Assembly (NCBI GenBank): GCA_027482245.1
Contig: JAIXWG010000031.1
Coordinates: forward strand, 1-64,000
Direction of reading: 5' to 3'
Length of the DNA stretch: 64,000 bases
Origin: Acetobacteraceae bacterium
GTDB taxonomy: Bacteria > Pseudomonadota > Alphaproteobacteria > Acetobacterales > Acetobacteraceae
In this document: piece by piece, positions 17,020-25,411 of the stretch
Layout of the letters: each line of letters opens with the position of its first letter
Position numbering within the stretch: the first letter of the stretch is position 1
Notes under the pieces: generated by a model
The model's input: the letters and a program-made list of their open reading frames with translations, nothing else
Told to the model about the DNA's origin: nothing
Database searches by the model: none
Made by a program: the position numbers and the translations under genes

Positions 17020-18048
17020 ATGGACAACGACGAGTTCCTCATCCTCCGCAGCGGCGAAGCCACCGGTCTCGTCACGCCGCAGGAAGCGCTGGACGCCATC
17101 GAGGATGCCTGGCGGGACTACGCGACCCATCGCGAGGTGCTCTCCACGCCCCCCGCCCTGGGGCTGAAGGGCCAGGATGCCAGCTTCAAGGTGAAGGGCG
17201 CGGTGCTGCCGGGGGCGGGCCTCGCGGGCTTCCGCATGATCGCCGATGCGGCCGGCGGCGCGCAGGACTGGTTCTGGCTGGCGGACAGTGCCAGCGGCCG
17301 GCCGATCGCGATGCTGGACGAATACTGGCTGCATTGCCTGCGCACGGCGGCGACCGGCGCGCTGGCGGCGAAGTGGCTCGCGCGCCCCGGCGCGACGCGG
17401 GCCGCGCTGGTCGGCGTGGGCCGCATCGCGGCGCATGTGCCCGCCTGCCTCGCCGCCGCGCTGCCCGGCCTCACGGAACTTCACGTCGCCGCGCGGCGGG
17501 CGGAGGCGGTGGAGGAATTCATCGCCAAGGCCCCCGCCGGCCTGGCGCTGCACGCCGCGCCTTCCATCGCGGAGGCCGTGCGCGATGCCGACATCGTCAT
17601 CACCATCACCAGCGCGACGGAGCCTTTCCTCGACGCGTCGATGGTGAAGCCCGGCGCGACGGTCATCGGCCTCGGCGACATCGAATTCCGCGCGGACCTG
17701 CTGGGCTGGGCCACGCGCTTCGTCGTCGATGACCTGGCCTTCGCGCTCACCACCGGCAATGCCGGCGGCTGGGTCCGCAGCGGCGCCCTGACGGCAGAAG
17801 CCGTGACCGCGCGGCTCGACGCCGATGTGGGGGAGGTCGTCGGCGGCGCGAAGCCCGGCCGCACCGGGGATGGTGACAACGTGCTCGCCATCATCCAGGG
17901 CATGGCGATCGGCGACCTGGCGCTGGCCGCGCTTGCCTGGCGGAAGGCGCGCATCCGCCGGCTCGGCATTCGCGTCGGGCTGGGCGCGGCGCCCAACCCG
18001 CATCTGCGCGGCCCGACGCCGCGGCGGAATCGCGCGCTGCTTCGCTGA
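17020..18048 (+). CDS. Ornithine cyclodeaminase / mu-crystallin family protein
   Basis: 342 residues, NAD(P)-binding OCD fold. The Rossmann segment reads ALVGVGRIAAHV, followed by SATEPFLD and VIGLGDIEFRADL, typical of OCD, alanine dehydrogenase or pyrroline-2-carboxylate reductase members. It is divergent from the M20 hydrolase and leads the plus-strand group with PyrK- and PyrD-like genes. The substrate may be an amino or imino acid from the same catabolic route. Confidence 0.85.
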   Translation: MDNDEFLILRSGEATGLVTPQEALDAIEDAWRDYATHREVLSTPPALGLKGQDASFKVKGAVLPGAGLAGFRMIADAAGGAQDWFWLADSASGRPIAMLDEYWLHCLRTAATGALAAKWLARPGATRAALVGVGRIAAHVPACLAAALPGLTELHVAARRAEAVEEFIAKAPAGLALHAAPSIAEAVRDADIVITITSATEPFLDASMVKPGATVIGLGDIEFRADLLGWATRFVVDDLAFALTTGNAGGWVRSGALTAEAVTARLDADVGEVVGGAKPGRTGDGDNVLAIIQGMAIGDLALAALAWRKARIRRLGIRVGLGAAPNPHLRGPTPRRNRALLR

Positions 18049-18106
18049 GGGTTGACTTCGGGCCGCCACGCGCGACGATCCGGCCCTTGAAGCAACAGGG
18101 CCGAGC

Positions 18107-18919
18107 ATGGACCTGGCACCGTTCCCGGTGGCCGAACGCAGCGCGGTGGTGATCGAAAGCGTCCCGGTCGGGCGCCGCTACCATCGCCTGCGCCTGGATG
18201 CGCCGGACCTCTCCGCGCTCAGCCGCCCCGGCCAGTTCTTCCACCTGCTCTGCCGCGATGGCGGCGGCAACGGCCCCTATCTGCGGCGCCCGATGAGCAT
18301 CTGGCGCTGCGGGCCGCAGGAGCCGCTCGGCTTCCTGTTCCATGTGAAGGGCAAGGGCACCACGGCGCTGGCGGCGCTGCGGGCGGGGGACCGGCTGTCG
18401 ATGGTCGGGCCGCTCGGCCAGGGCTTTTCGCTCGATCCCGTCTGGCGGCGCATCCTGATCCTGGCGCGCGGCGTGGGGCTGGCGACGCTGGCGCCGCTGA
18501 CGGATGCCGCCGCGCGGCTCGGCATCGCGGTGGAGGCCGTGCTTTCCGCCCGCGATCCCGCCGACCTGATGGCGGAAGAATTCGCAGGCCGCTCCGGCGC
18601 CACGGTCACGCCCGTCTTCGACGCCGATGGCAGCAGCGATCCCGGCCGCGTGGAGGCGCTGTTGCGCGCGCGCTTCGAAGCGGCGCGCCCCGATGCCGTC
18701 TTCACCTGCGGATCGAACCGCCTGTTCCTGCTGCTGCAACGTCTTTCGGCGGCCTACGGCATCCCCGGCCAGATCGCGCTGGAACAGCAGATGGGCTGCG
18801 GGCTCGGCATGTGCTTCTGCTGCGTGCGGCCGATCCGGGCGCCGGACGGGGATGTGGTGAATCTCCGCGTCTGCGCGGAAGGCCCCGTCTTCGACCTGCA
18901 GGCGGCGCTGGCATGGTAG
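18107..18919 (+). CDS. Dihydroorotate dehydrogenase electron-transfer subunit (PyrK-like)
   Basis: 270 residues: FAD-binding ferredoxin-reductase domain (GQFFHLLC, RRPMSIW, GPLGQGF), NAD-binding domain, and a C-terminal 2Fe-2S cysteine cluster (MGCGLGMCFCCV, last ligand in RVCAEGPVFD). This matches PyrK, which passes electrons from the class 1B dihydroorotate dehydrogenase to NAD. The pyrD-like gene starts 7 bases before its stop. An extra Cys lies next to the third ligand. Confidence 0.88.
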   Translation: MDLAPFPVAERSAVVIESVPVGRRYHRLRLDAPDLSALSRPGQFFHLLCRDGGGNGPYLRRPMSIWRCGPQEPLGFLFHVKGKGTTALAALRAGDRLSMVGPLGQGFSLDPVWRRILILARGVGLATLAPLTDAAARLGIAVEAVLSARDPADLMAEEFAGRSGATVTPVFDADGSSDPGRVEALLRARFEAARPDAVFTCGSNRLFLLLQRLSAAYGIPGQIALEQQMGCGLGMCFCCVRPIRAPDGDVVNLRVCAEGPVFDLQAALAW

Positions 18920-19842
18920 ACCTCTCGACGCGCATCGGTGCGCTGACGCTGGCCAACCCCGTCATGTCGGCATCCGGCACCTTCGGCCCCGAACTCGCGC
19001 AGGTCTTCGACCTCGATGCCCTCGGCGCGATGGTCACGAAATCCGTCACGCCGGAGCCCCGCGCCGGCAACGCCCTGCCGCGGCTGTGCGAGACGGAGGC
19101 CGGAATCCTCAATTCCATCGGCATCCCGGGCAAGGGGCTCGACCACTTCATCGCCAAGGCCATTCCGGAATGGCGCCGCTTCCGCCCGCCGCTGGTCGTC
19201 TCGCTCTCCGCCGGCACCAATGCCGCCTTCGCGGAGGCCGCCGCGCGCCTGGCGGAGACGCCCGGCATCGCCGCGATCGAGGCCAACATCTCCTGCCCCA
19301 ACCTGGAGGAGGATGGCCGCGCCTTCGCGATGTTCCCCGACAGCGCCGCCGCCGCCATCGCCGCGATGCGCGCGCGCTGCGCCCTGCCGATCTGGGCCAA
19401 GCTCTCCCCCAACACCGGCGACATCGCCGCGGTGGCGCGGGCGGTGGAGGAAGCGGGCGCGGATGCGATCGTCGTCGCCAACACGATCCTCGGCCTCGCC
19501 ATCGATATCGAGACCGCGCAGCCGAAGCTCGGCGCCGGCATGGGCGGGTTCTCCGGCCCCGCCTTCAAGCCCATCGCGCTGCGCCTGGTGTGGCAATGCG
19601 CCCAGGCCGTGCGCATCCCCGTGATCGGCGTCGGCGGCATCGCGAGCGCCGAGGATGCGGTGGAGTTCATGATGGCGGGCGCGACCGCCGTGCAGGTCGG
19701 CACGGCCAGCTTCATCAGCCCGACGGCGATGGTGCAGGTGATCGAGGGGCTGCGCGACTTCTGCACCCGCCGCGGTTTCGCCCGCAGCGCGGACCTCGTC
19801 GGCCTTGCGCTGCCCGGACGCGGTCGCATCGCCGCGGAATAG
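18913..19842 (+). CDS. Dihydroorotate dehydrogenase, class 1B-like (PyrD)
   Basis: 309-residue FMN TIM barrel. It shows VTKSVTPEPRAGN, an ILNSIGIPGKG loop, the active-site Cys in ANISCPN and the phosphate-binding end VIGVGGIASAEDA plus AVQVGTASF. Class 1 enzymes use Cys as base. Together with PyrK it should oxidise dihydroorotate or a similar dihydropyrimidine with NAD. Many proteobacteria use a class 2 enzyme for biosynthesis, and the neighbours here are catabolic, so degradation of a pyrimidine-like ring is a fair alternative role. Confidence 0.87.
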   Translation: MVDLSTRIGALTLANPVMSASGTFGPELAQVFDLDALGAMVTKSVTPEPRAGNALPRLCETEAGILNSIGIPGKGLDHFIAKAIPEWRRFRPPLVVSLSAGTNAAFAEAAARLAETPGIAAIEANISCPNLEEDGRAFAMFPDSAAAAIAAMRARCALPIWAKLSPNTGDIAAVARAVEEAGADAIVVANTILGLAIDIETAQPKLGAGMGGFSGPAFKPIALRLVWQCAQAVRIPVIGVGGIASAEDAVEFMMAGATAVQVGTASFISPTAMVQVIEGLRDFCTRRGFARSADLVGLALPGRGRIAAE

Positions 19843-19849
19843 GGGCGGG

Positions 19850-19880
19850 TTGACAGGGCAGGGCGGCTTCCCCTGATAGT
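19850..19880 (+). promoter_or_regulatory. Candidate sigma70-type promoter
   Basis: A perfect TTGACA at 19850-19855 is followed 19 bases later by GATAGT (19875-19880), or TGATAG at 18 bases. It is the best -35 match noticed in the window and would start transcription of the Rieske oxygenase operon. The -10 match is imperfect. Confidence 0.45.
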
Positions 19881-19905
19881 GCTTAGTCCTCGAAGGAATA
19901 AGCAC
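19879..19905 (+). promoter_or_regulatory. 27-bp dyad covering the ribosome binding site of the oxygenase gene
   Basis: Arms GTGCTTAGTCCT (19879-19890) and AGGAATAAGCAC (19894-19905) pair at 11 of 12 positions around CGA. The right arm contains AAGGA, the ribosome site for ATG 19907. It could be an operator next to the promoter, or an RNA hairpin that hides the ribosome site. Confidence 0.6.
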
Positions 19906-19906
19906 C

Positions 19907-21193
19907 ATGCTGCGCCAGGAGCAGAACGAGCTCGTCACCCGCACCGGCCCCGGCACGCCCATGGGCCAGCTCTTCCGCTCCTACTGGATTCCCGCGCTGC
20001 TGGCGGAGGAACTGCCCGAGGATGGCTGCCCGCCCGTCCGCATCAAGCTGCTGTCGGAGCGCCTGCTGGCGGTCAGGGACAGCGAGGGCCGCTACGGGCT
20101 GATCGATGAGTTCTGCGCCCATCGCGGCGTCTCGCTCTGGTTCGGTCGGAACGAGGAAGGGGGCATCCGGTGCCCCTATCACGGATGGAAATACGACGTG
20201 ACCGGGCAGTGCGTTGAGGTGCCGTCCGAGCCCGCCGAGAACGGCTTCTGCAGCAAGATCAAGCTGACCGGCTACAAACTCGTGAAAATCGGCGACATTC
20301 TGTGGGCCTATATGGGCCCGGCGGAGCGCGAGCCGCCGCTGCCCGAATGGGAATTCGCCCGCGTGCCCGCGCCCCAGACCTTCACCAGCAAGCGCCTGCA
20401 GGAATGCAACTGGCTGCAGGCGATGGAAGGCGGCATCGACAGCTCCCACGTCTCCTGGCTGCACCGCGGCGCGCTGAACTCCGACCCGCTCTTCAAGGGC
20501 GCGAAGGGCAACCAGTACAACCTCAAGGACGCGAAGCCTGTCTTCGAGGTCGTGGAAGCGCCTGGCGGCCTCTACATCGGCGCGCGCCGCAATGCGGAGG
20601 ACGGCAAGTACTACTGGCGCATCACGCCCTGGGTGATGCCGAGCTTCACCATGGTGCCGCCGCGCGGCGACCACCCCGTGCACGGCCATTTCTGGATCCC
20701 GATCGACGACGAGAATTGCTGGGCCTGGTCCTTCGACTACCACCCGACCCGCGCGCTGACGGAGCATGAGCGCCAGGCGATGATCGATGGCCACGGCATC
20801 CATGTGACTTATGTCCCTGGCACCTATCGCCCCGCCGCCAACAAGGACAATGACTACCTGATGGACCGCGCCGCGCAGAAGCGGGGCGATACCTATTCGG
20901 GCGTGGCGGGCATCGCGATGCAGGATGCGTCGCTGCAGGAAAGCATGGGCCCCATCGTGGACCGGACGAAGGAGAATTTGGTCTCCACCGACAACGGCAT
21001 CATCATGGCCCGCCACCGCCTGATGCGCGCCGCGAAGGCGCTGGCGGAGAAGGGTGTGCTGCCGCCGGGCCGTGACGCGGCGCACCAGCGCGTCCGCTCT
21101 GCCGCCGTCATCCTCCCGCCCGACCAGGCCTTCAAGGACGCGGCTTCGGAGGACCTCAAGGTCCGCGAAGGCATCAAGCAATCCTCCGTCTGA
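19907..21193 (+). CDS. Rieske non-haem iron oxygenase, alpha subunit
   Basis: 428 residues. The Rieske cluster ligands are Cys70 and His72 (FCAHRG) and Cys89 and His92 (CPYHGW). The catalytic iron site is Asp178, His181 and His186 in GIDSSHVSWLHRG. Overall it resembles the phthalate 4,5-dioxygenase type of single-subunit oxygenase. Electrons would come from the reductase (21666) and Rieske ferredoxin (23917) of the same operon. The aromatic or heterocyclic substrate is not known. Confidence 0.92.
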   Translation: MLRQEQNELVTRTGPGTPMGQLFRSYWIPALLAEELPEDGCPPVRIKLLSERLLAVRDSEGRYGLIDEFCAHRGVSLWFGRNEEGGIRCPYHGWKYDVTGQCVEVPSEPAENGFCSKIKLTGYKLVKIGDILWAYMGPAEREPPLPEWEFARVPAPQTFTSKRLQECNWLQAMEGGIDSSHVSWLHRGALNSDPLFKGAKGNQYNLKDAKPVFEVVEAPGGLYIGARRNAEDGKYYWRITPWVMPSFTMVPPRGDHPVHGHFWIPIDDENCWAWSFDYHPTRALTEHERQAMIDGHGIHVTYVPGTYRPAANKDNDYLMDRAAQKRGDTYSGVAGIAMQDASLQESMGPIVDRTKENLVSTDNGIIMARHRLMRAAKALAEKGVLPPGRDAAHQRVRSAAVILPPDQAFKDAASEDLKVREGIKQSSV

Positions 21194-21669
21194 TGGAATC
21201 GCAATCCGCCCGTGAGACGCGCGCCGAGGAATCCCGCTTCCGCGTCGCGGCACCCAACTCATCGCCTCGCACGACGGCGGTGGTGCCGCTCGACCAGGCC
21301 GCGGCAGCGACGCTGGCGGAACTGCGCGACGGCCCCTGGCAGCACGCGATCTTCGTCGCACTCGACCAGGGCGGCGACTGGATCGCCGAACTCCCCACCC
21401 GCACCCGCGCCCTGGTCACGGCGATCGAGGCCGCAAGCCTCGTGCTCCTCGTCGCCACCGCCGGCGCCGATGCCCGCGCGGCGGCCGTGGTGGCGGAGGC
21501 CGCGCAGGCGAGGGGCCGCATGATCGCGGCCGTCGTGCTCGACAGCGGCGATGCCGATCCGGCGGCGCTGGAACGCAGCCTGGCCGCGCTTCGTCCCCAT
21601 GCCGGGATGCTCGTCCTGGCCGATGGTACGGACTACGTGGCCGCGATGCTGGAGGCGCTGCGCGCGTGA
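21193..21669 (+). CDS. Hypothetical protein between oxygenase and reductase
   Basis: 158 residues, not recognised. It has a polar N-terminus (about 30 residues, Arg/Ser/Glu-rich). After that comes an alternating pattern of short hydrophobic strands (HAIFVAL, LVLLVAT, MIAAVVLD, MLVLAD) and Ala-rich helices suggesting a small alpha/beta domain. No cofactor motif is visible. Its ATG overlaps the oxygenase stop by one base and its stop overlaps the reductase GTG, so it is translationally coupled and probably serves the oxygenase system. Confidence 0.75.
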   Translation: MESQSARETRAEESRFRVAAPNSSPRTTAVVPLDQAAAATLAELRDGPWQHAIFVALDQGGDWIAELPTRTRALVTAIEAASLVLLVATAGADARAAAVVAEAAQARGRMIAAVVLDSGDADPAALERSLAALRPHAGMLVLADGTDYVAAMLEALRA

Positions 21670-22877
21670 CCCGACACATCGTCATCATCGGCGGCGGCCA
21701 GGCCGGTGGCCGCTTCGCCGAAGCCTTGCGCAAGGGCGGCAGCGACGCGCGCATCACCATGCTCGCCGAGGAGCCCCACGCGCCCTACGAACGCCCGCCG
21801 CTGTCGAAGGATGTGCTGGCGGGCAAGGCGGCGCCGGACAGCACGCGCATCCCCGTGGACTGGGCCGCGCTCGGAATCGACATCCTGGAAGGCGTCCGCG
21901 CCGAGTCCATCGACCGCGGCGCAAAGCGCGTGCAGCCCGCGGGCGGCGCCGCGCCCGTCCCCTACGACACGCTGGTCATCGCCACCGGCGCCCGCCCGCG
22001 CCGCCTGGCCGCGCTAACCGACCCCGACCTGCCCGTCTTCGCGCTCCGCAGCCTCGCCGATGCCGCCGCGCTGCAAGCCATCCTCACGCCCGGCCGCCGC
22101 ATCCTGCTGGTCGGCGGCGGCGTCATCGGGCTGGAGGTCGCGGCCACCGCCGCTTCCCTCGGCGCGCATCCCGTCGTCGTCGAACTCGCGCCCCGCCTCA
22201 TGCCCCGCGGCTGCCCGCCCGCCATGGCGGACCGCCTGCTGGCGCTGCACCGCGCCCGCGGCGTGGAGGTCCACCTCGGCACCGGCGTCATCGCCGTGGA
22301 CTGGGCCGGCGCCGGCATCGTGGCCACGCTCGGCAATGGGGAGCGCATCGAGGCCGATGGCATCGTGCTCGGCATCGGCGCCGCGCCGGATGATGGCCTC
22401 GCCGCCGCGGCCGGGCTGCGCACGCAGGACGGCATCCTGGTCGATGGCCATGCGCGCAGCCTGGATGATCCGGACGTGCTCGCCATCGGCGACGTCGCCC
22501 GCCATCCGCTGCCGCGCTTCGGCGTCACCATCCGCCAGGAAAGCTGGCGCCATGCCGAAGCCCAGGCGCGCCACGCCGCCGCCGCGCTGCTCGACCCCGC
22601 GCTGCCCGATTACGACGAGGTGCCAGGCTTCTGGTCCGACCAGCACGGCACGCGCCTGCTGGTGGAGGGCCTGCCCGGCGAAGGCCAGGAAATCCTCCGC
22701 CCCGCCCCCACCGAATCCAGCTGGCACCTGGCCGAGGACGGCCGCCTGGTCGGCGCCGCGACGCTGGGCGACAGCAAGGCCATGGCGGTCGCCCGTCGCC
22801 TCATCGCCGCCGGCGCGCGCCCCGATCCCGCGCGCCTCGCGGACCCCGCCACCGACCTTCGCGCCCTGCTACGCTGA
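21666..22877 (+). CDS. FAD/NAD-dependent ferredoxin reductase
   Basis: 403 residues. FAD-binding GxGxxG is in IIGGGQAGGRFAEAL, followed by ERPPLSKDVL, typical of oxygenase-coupled reductases. A second NAD-binding motif is in LLVGGGVIGLEVAA, and the FAD contact is ADGIVLGIGAAP. It starts with GTG overlapping the previous stop (GTGA). It should move electrons from NADH to the Rieske ferredoxin at 23917. Confidence 0.92.
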   Translation: MTRHIVIIGGGQAGGRFAEALRKGGSDARITMLAEEPHAPYERPPLSKDVLAGKAAPDSTRIPVDWAALGIDILEGVRAESIDRGAKRVQPAGGAAPVPYDTLVIATGARPRRLAALTDPDLPVFALRSLADAAALQAILTPGRRILLVGGGVIGLEVAATAASLGAHPVVVELAPRLMPRGCPPAMADRLLALHRARGVEVHLGTGVIAVDWAGAGIVATLGNGERIEADGIVLGIGAAPDDGLAAAAGLRTQDGILVDGHARSLDDPDVLAIGDVARHPLPRFGVTIRQESWRHAEAQARHAAAALLDPALPDYDEVPGFWSDQHGTRLLVEGLPGEGQEILRPAPTESSWHLAEDGRLVGAATLGDSKAMAVARRLIAAGARPDPARLADPATDLRALLR

Positions 22878-22931
22878 ACCGGCCAGACCGCGCCCCAAGC
22901 AGGGCGTGGCGGCCCCGAGGAGAAACGTTCC

Positions 22932-23903
22932 ATGACCAGCCTGCGCCGCCGCGCCCTGCTCGCCGTGCCCCTTGCCGCCGCCGCCATCCCCGCCCGCGCG
23001 CAGGATGCCTGGCCGAGCCGCCCCATCCGCATCATCGCGCCCTTCGCGCCCGGCGGAAGCGCGGACACGCTCGGCCGCCTGGTGGCGCAGGAACTGCAGA
23101 TTGCGCTCGGCCAGTCCGTGGTGGTGGAGAACCGGCCCGGCGCCGGCGGCGTGCTCGGCTCGCTCGCCGTCGCGCGCGCCGTGCCGGATGGCTACACCTT
23201 CGTCATATCCGGCATCGCGAGCCACGTCGTCGCCCCCGCCATCAACAGCGCGGCCGGCTTCGATCCCGTGCGGGACTTCTCCCACATCGCCTTCCTCGGC
23301 GGGCCGCCCACCGTGTTCATCGTCAACAACAGCGTCCCCGCGCGGAACCTCGCGGAGTTCGTGGCCCTCGCCCGGCGCGGCCAGCGCTTCGCCTTCGGCT
23401 CGCCCGGCGCCGGCACGCATGGGCACCTCTTCGGCATCGCCTTCATGAATGCCGGGCGGTTCGAGATGGACCACATCCCCTATCGCGGCGCCGGCGCCGC
23501 CATGGGCGACATCATCGGCGGCAGCGTGCCGGCTGGCTCCATCACCCTCTCCTCCGCCGCCGGCGCCATCCGGGGCGGCCAGGTGCGCGCCCTCGCCCTG
23601 ACCACCGCCACCCGCGCCGCCGCCTTCCCGGACCTGCCGACCTTCACGGAACAGGGCTTTCCCCAGCTGGCCGCCATGACCTGGTTCGGCCTGTCGGGCC
23701 CCGCCGGCCTGCCCGCGCCCATCGTGGAGCGCCTGAACCGGGAGGTCGTCCGCGCCATGGCACTGCCGCGCATCCGCGAGAGGCTGGAAGCGGACGCCAC
23801 GGAGGCCGTATCCATGACCGCTGCCGAATACACCCGATTCATCGAGACGGAGACGGCGCGCTGGGCCCCCATCGCCCGCGCCGCCGGCGTCCGCGCCGAA
23901 TAG
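22932..23903 (+). CDS. TctC/Bug-family solute-binding protein
   Basis: 323 residues, signal peptide with LRRRALL and ending IPARAQ. Family motifs are PGGSADTLGR and VVENRPGAGG. It sits inside the oxygenase operon, between reductase and ferredoxin genes. In terephthalate clusters a related binding protein (TphC) delivers the aromatic acid, so this is the likely capture protein for the oxygenase substrate. No membrane partner is encoded here. Confidence 0.92.
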   Translation: MTSLRRRALLAVPLAAAAIPARAQDAWPSRPIRIIAPFAPGGSADTLGRLVAQELQIALGQSVVVENRPGAGGVLGSLAVARAVPDGYTFVISGIASHVVAPAINSAAGFDPVRDFSHIAFLGGPPTVFIVNNSVPARNLAEFVALARRGQRFAFGSPGAGTHGHLFGIAFMNAGRFEMDHIPYRGAGAAMGDIIGGSVPAGSITLSSAAGAIRGGQVRALALTTATRAAAFPDLPTFTEQGFPQLAAMTWFGLSGPAGLPAPIVERLNREVVRAMALPRIRERLEADATEAVSMTAAEYTRFIETETARWAPIARAAGVRAE

Positions 23904-23916
23904 GAAAGCCGAGACC

Positions 23917-24243
23917 ATGCCCCTGCTGCCCCTCTGCGCCACCACCGCCATCGCCGATGGGGAAGGCCAACGCGTGGACACGCCCGAAGGCGCCTTCGCC
24001 GTCTTCAACCTCGGCGGCGAGTTCTTCGTCCTCGACAACACCTGCACCCACGGCCCCGGCAACCTCGGCGACGGCTTCATCGAGAACGAGGAAGTGGAGT
24101 GCGACTTCCACCAGGGCCGCTTCGCCATCCGCACCGGCGCCGCCACCGCCGCCCCCTGCATCGATCCCGTCCGCGTCTGGGATGTCGTGATCCAGGACGG
24201 CCAGGTCTGCATCGACCCCAAGGCCGGGCATTACGCGGTATGA
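23917..24243 (+). CDS. Rieske-type 2Fe-2S ferredoxin
   Basis: 108 residues, the normal size for dioxygenase ferredoxins. Cluster ligands are Cys43 and His45 (NTCTHGPGN) and Cys62 and His65 (ECDFHQGRF). It should carry electrons from the reductase at 21666 to the oxygenase at 19907. Its stop overlaps the next ATG (ATGA). Confidence 0.93.
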   Translation: MPLLPLCATTAIADGEGQRVDTPEGAFAVFNLGGEFFVLDNTCTHGPGNLGDGFIENEEVECDFHQGRFAIRTGAATAAPCIDPVRVWDVVIQDGQVCIDPKAGHYAV

Positions 24244-25220
24244 CCCTTCCCGTCCTGGCGATCGCCCTCGGCGATCCCGCCGGCATCGGCCCTGAACTGG
24301 CCCTGAAAGCTGCGTTGCATCCCCGCACGCGCGACCTCTGCCGCCCGATCCTGGTCGGTGATCCCGGCGTCATCGCGATCCACGCCGCCGGCGCCGGCAT
24401 CACCGCGTGCCTGGTGGAACGCACCGACGCCGCCACCGCCAAAGCGGCGCCCGGCACCGTCGATATCCTGCCCCGTCACCACTTCGCCCCCGGCGAATTC
24501 GCGCTATCCAGCGTCACCGCCCAGAACGGCCGCGCGGCGCTGGACAGCGCGAGCGCCGCCATCGCCGCCGCCCGCGCCGGCCAGGCCCACGCCGTGCTCG
24601 CCGCGCCCATGAACCAGACCGCCATCGCCGCCGCCGGCATCGCCTTCGACGGCTACCCCACCTTCGTCGCCCGCGAATGCGGCATGGCGGAGGAAGACGT
24701 CTTCCTCATGCTCTGCTTCGACAACACGCGCATCGTCCACATCACGCTGCACGTCCCCGTCGCCCGCGCCCTGCAACTCCTGACCCAGGACCGCATCACC
24801 GCCGCCATCCTCGCCGCCGACAGCGCGCTCAAGCGCCTCGGCATCCCCGCGCCGCGCATCGCCGTCGGCGGCCTCAACCCCCATGCCGGCGAAGGCGGCC
24901 TCTTCGGCACGGAAGACGACGCCATCACCACCCCCGCCATCGCCGCCGCCCGCGCCGCCGGCGCGCAGGTGGACGGCCCCTTCGGCGCCGACACCATGTT
25001 CCACAAGTCCGGCTACGACGCCTTCACGGTGATGCTGCACGACCAGGGCCACATCGCCGCCAAGATGGTCGCCGCCCACCGCACCGCCGGCCTGACCATC
25101 GGCGCGCCCGTCCTCTTCTCCTCCGTCGCCCACGGCTCCGGCCACGACATCGCCGGCCGCGGCCAGGCGAACCCGACCGCGATGATCGAGGCGGTGGCGC
25201 GGCTGTGCGGGGCGGGGTGA
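24240..25220 (+). CDS. PdxA-family dehydrogenase (TphB-like)
   Basis: 326 residues. It has the PdxA-family features GDPAGIGPEL near the N-terminus, APMNQTAI, NPHAGEGGLFG with metal-binding His, and MLHDQGHIAAK. PdxA oxidises 4-phosphohydroxythreonine; the homologue TphB oxidises a cis-dihydrodiol dicarboxylate made by terephthalate dioxygenase. The operon with a Rieske oxygenase, ferredoxin, reductase and TctC protein favours the TphB-type role. The start is set by a 4-base overlap with the ferredoxin stop. Confidence 0.85.
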   Translation: MTLPVLAIALGDPAGIGPELALKAALHPRTRDLCRPILVGDPGVIAIHAAGAGITACLVERTDAATAKAAPGTVDILPRHHFAPGEFALSSVTAQNGRAALDSASAAIAAARAGQAHAVLAAPMNQTAIAAAGIAFDGYPTFVARECGMAEEDVFLMLCFDNTRIVHITLHVPVARALQLLTQDRITAAILAADSALKRLGIPAPRIAVGGLNPHAGEGGLFGTEDDAITTPAIAAARAAGAQVDGPFGADTMFHKSGYDAFTVMLHDQGHIAAKMVAAHRTAGLTIGAPVLFSSVAHGSGHDIAGRGQANPTAMIEAVARLCGAG

Positions 25221-25322
25221 GCGGGGTGGCCGTGTTGCGCGGGTGATCCTGGAGAGGGGCTGCGCGCCCCTCTCCAGACCTCTCCCGCGCCAGGGTCCAG
25301 CGGGACCCTGGACCGCGAGGTT

Positions 25323-25399
25323 ATCGGTGGATGGAGGGAGGGGCGCCGCGCGACCGCCTGTCCGGACGGCGTTCCGTGCCCCTCCCTCCATCCACCGAT
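25323..25399. repeat. 22-bp perfect inverted repeat with inner hairpin
   Basis: Arms 25323-25344 and 25378-25399 are exact reverse complements (outer ends ATCGGTGGATGG and CCATCCACCGAT), with a 33-base spacer that itself folds (CGCC-T-GTCC/GGACGGCG). It could form a long cruciform. Confidence 0.88.
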
Positions 25400-25411
25400 C
25401 TCATGGGTTCC

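Noticed and set aside
18052..18079. TTGACT as a promoter for the PyrK-like gene
   Set aside because: The -35 match is good, but no acceptable -10 hexamer lies at normal spacing.
18107..19842. PyrK/PyrD pair as the standard pyrimidine biosynthesis genes
   Set aside because: Not excluded, but the flanking genes are catabolic and no other pyr genes are near. It was left as an alternative rather than the main call.
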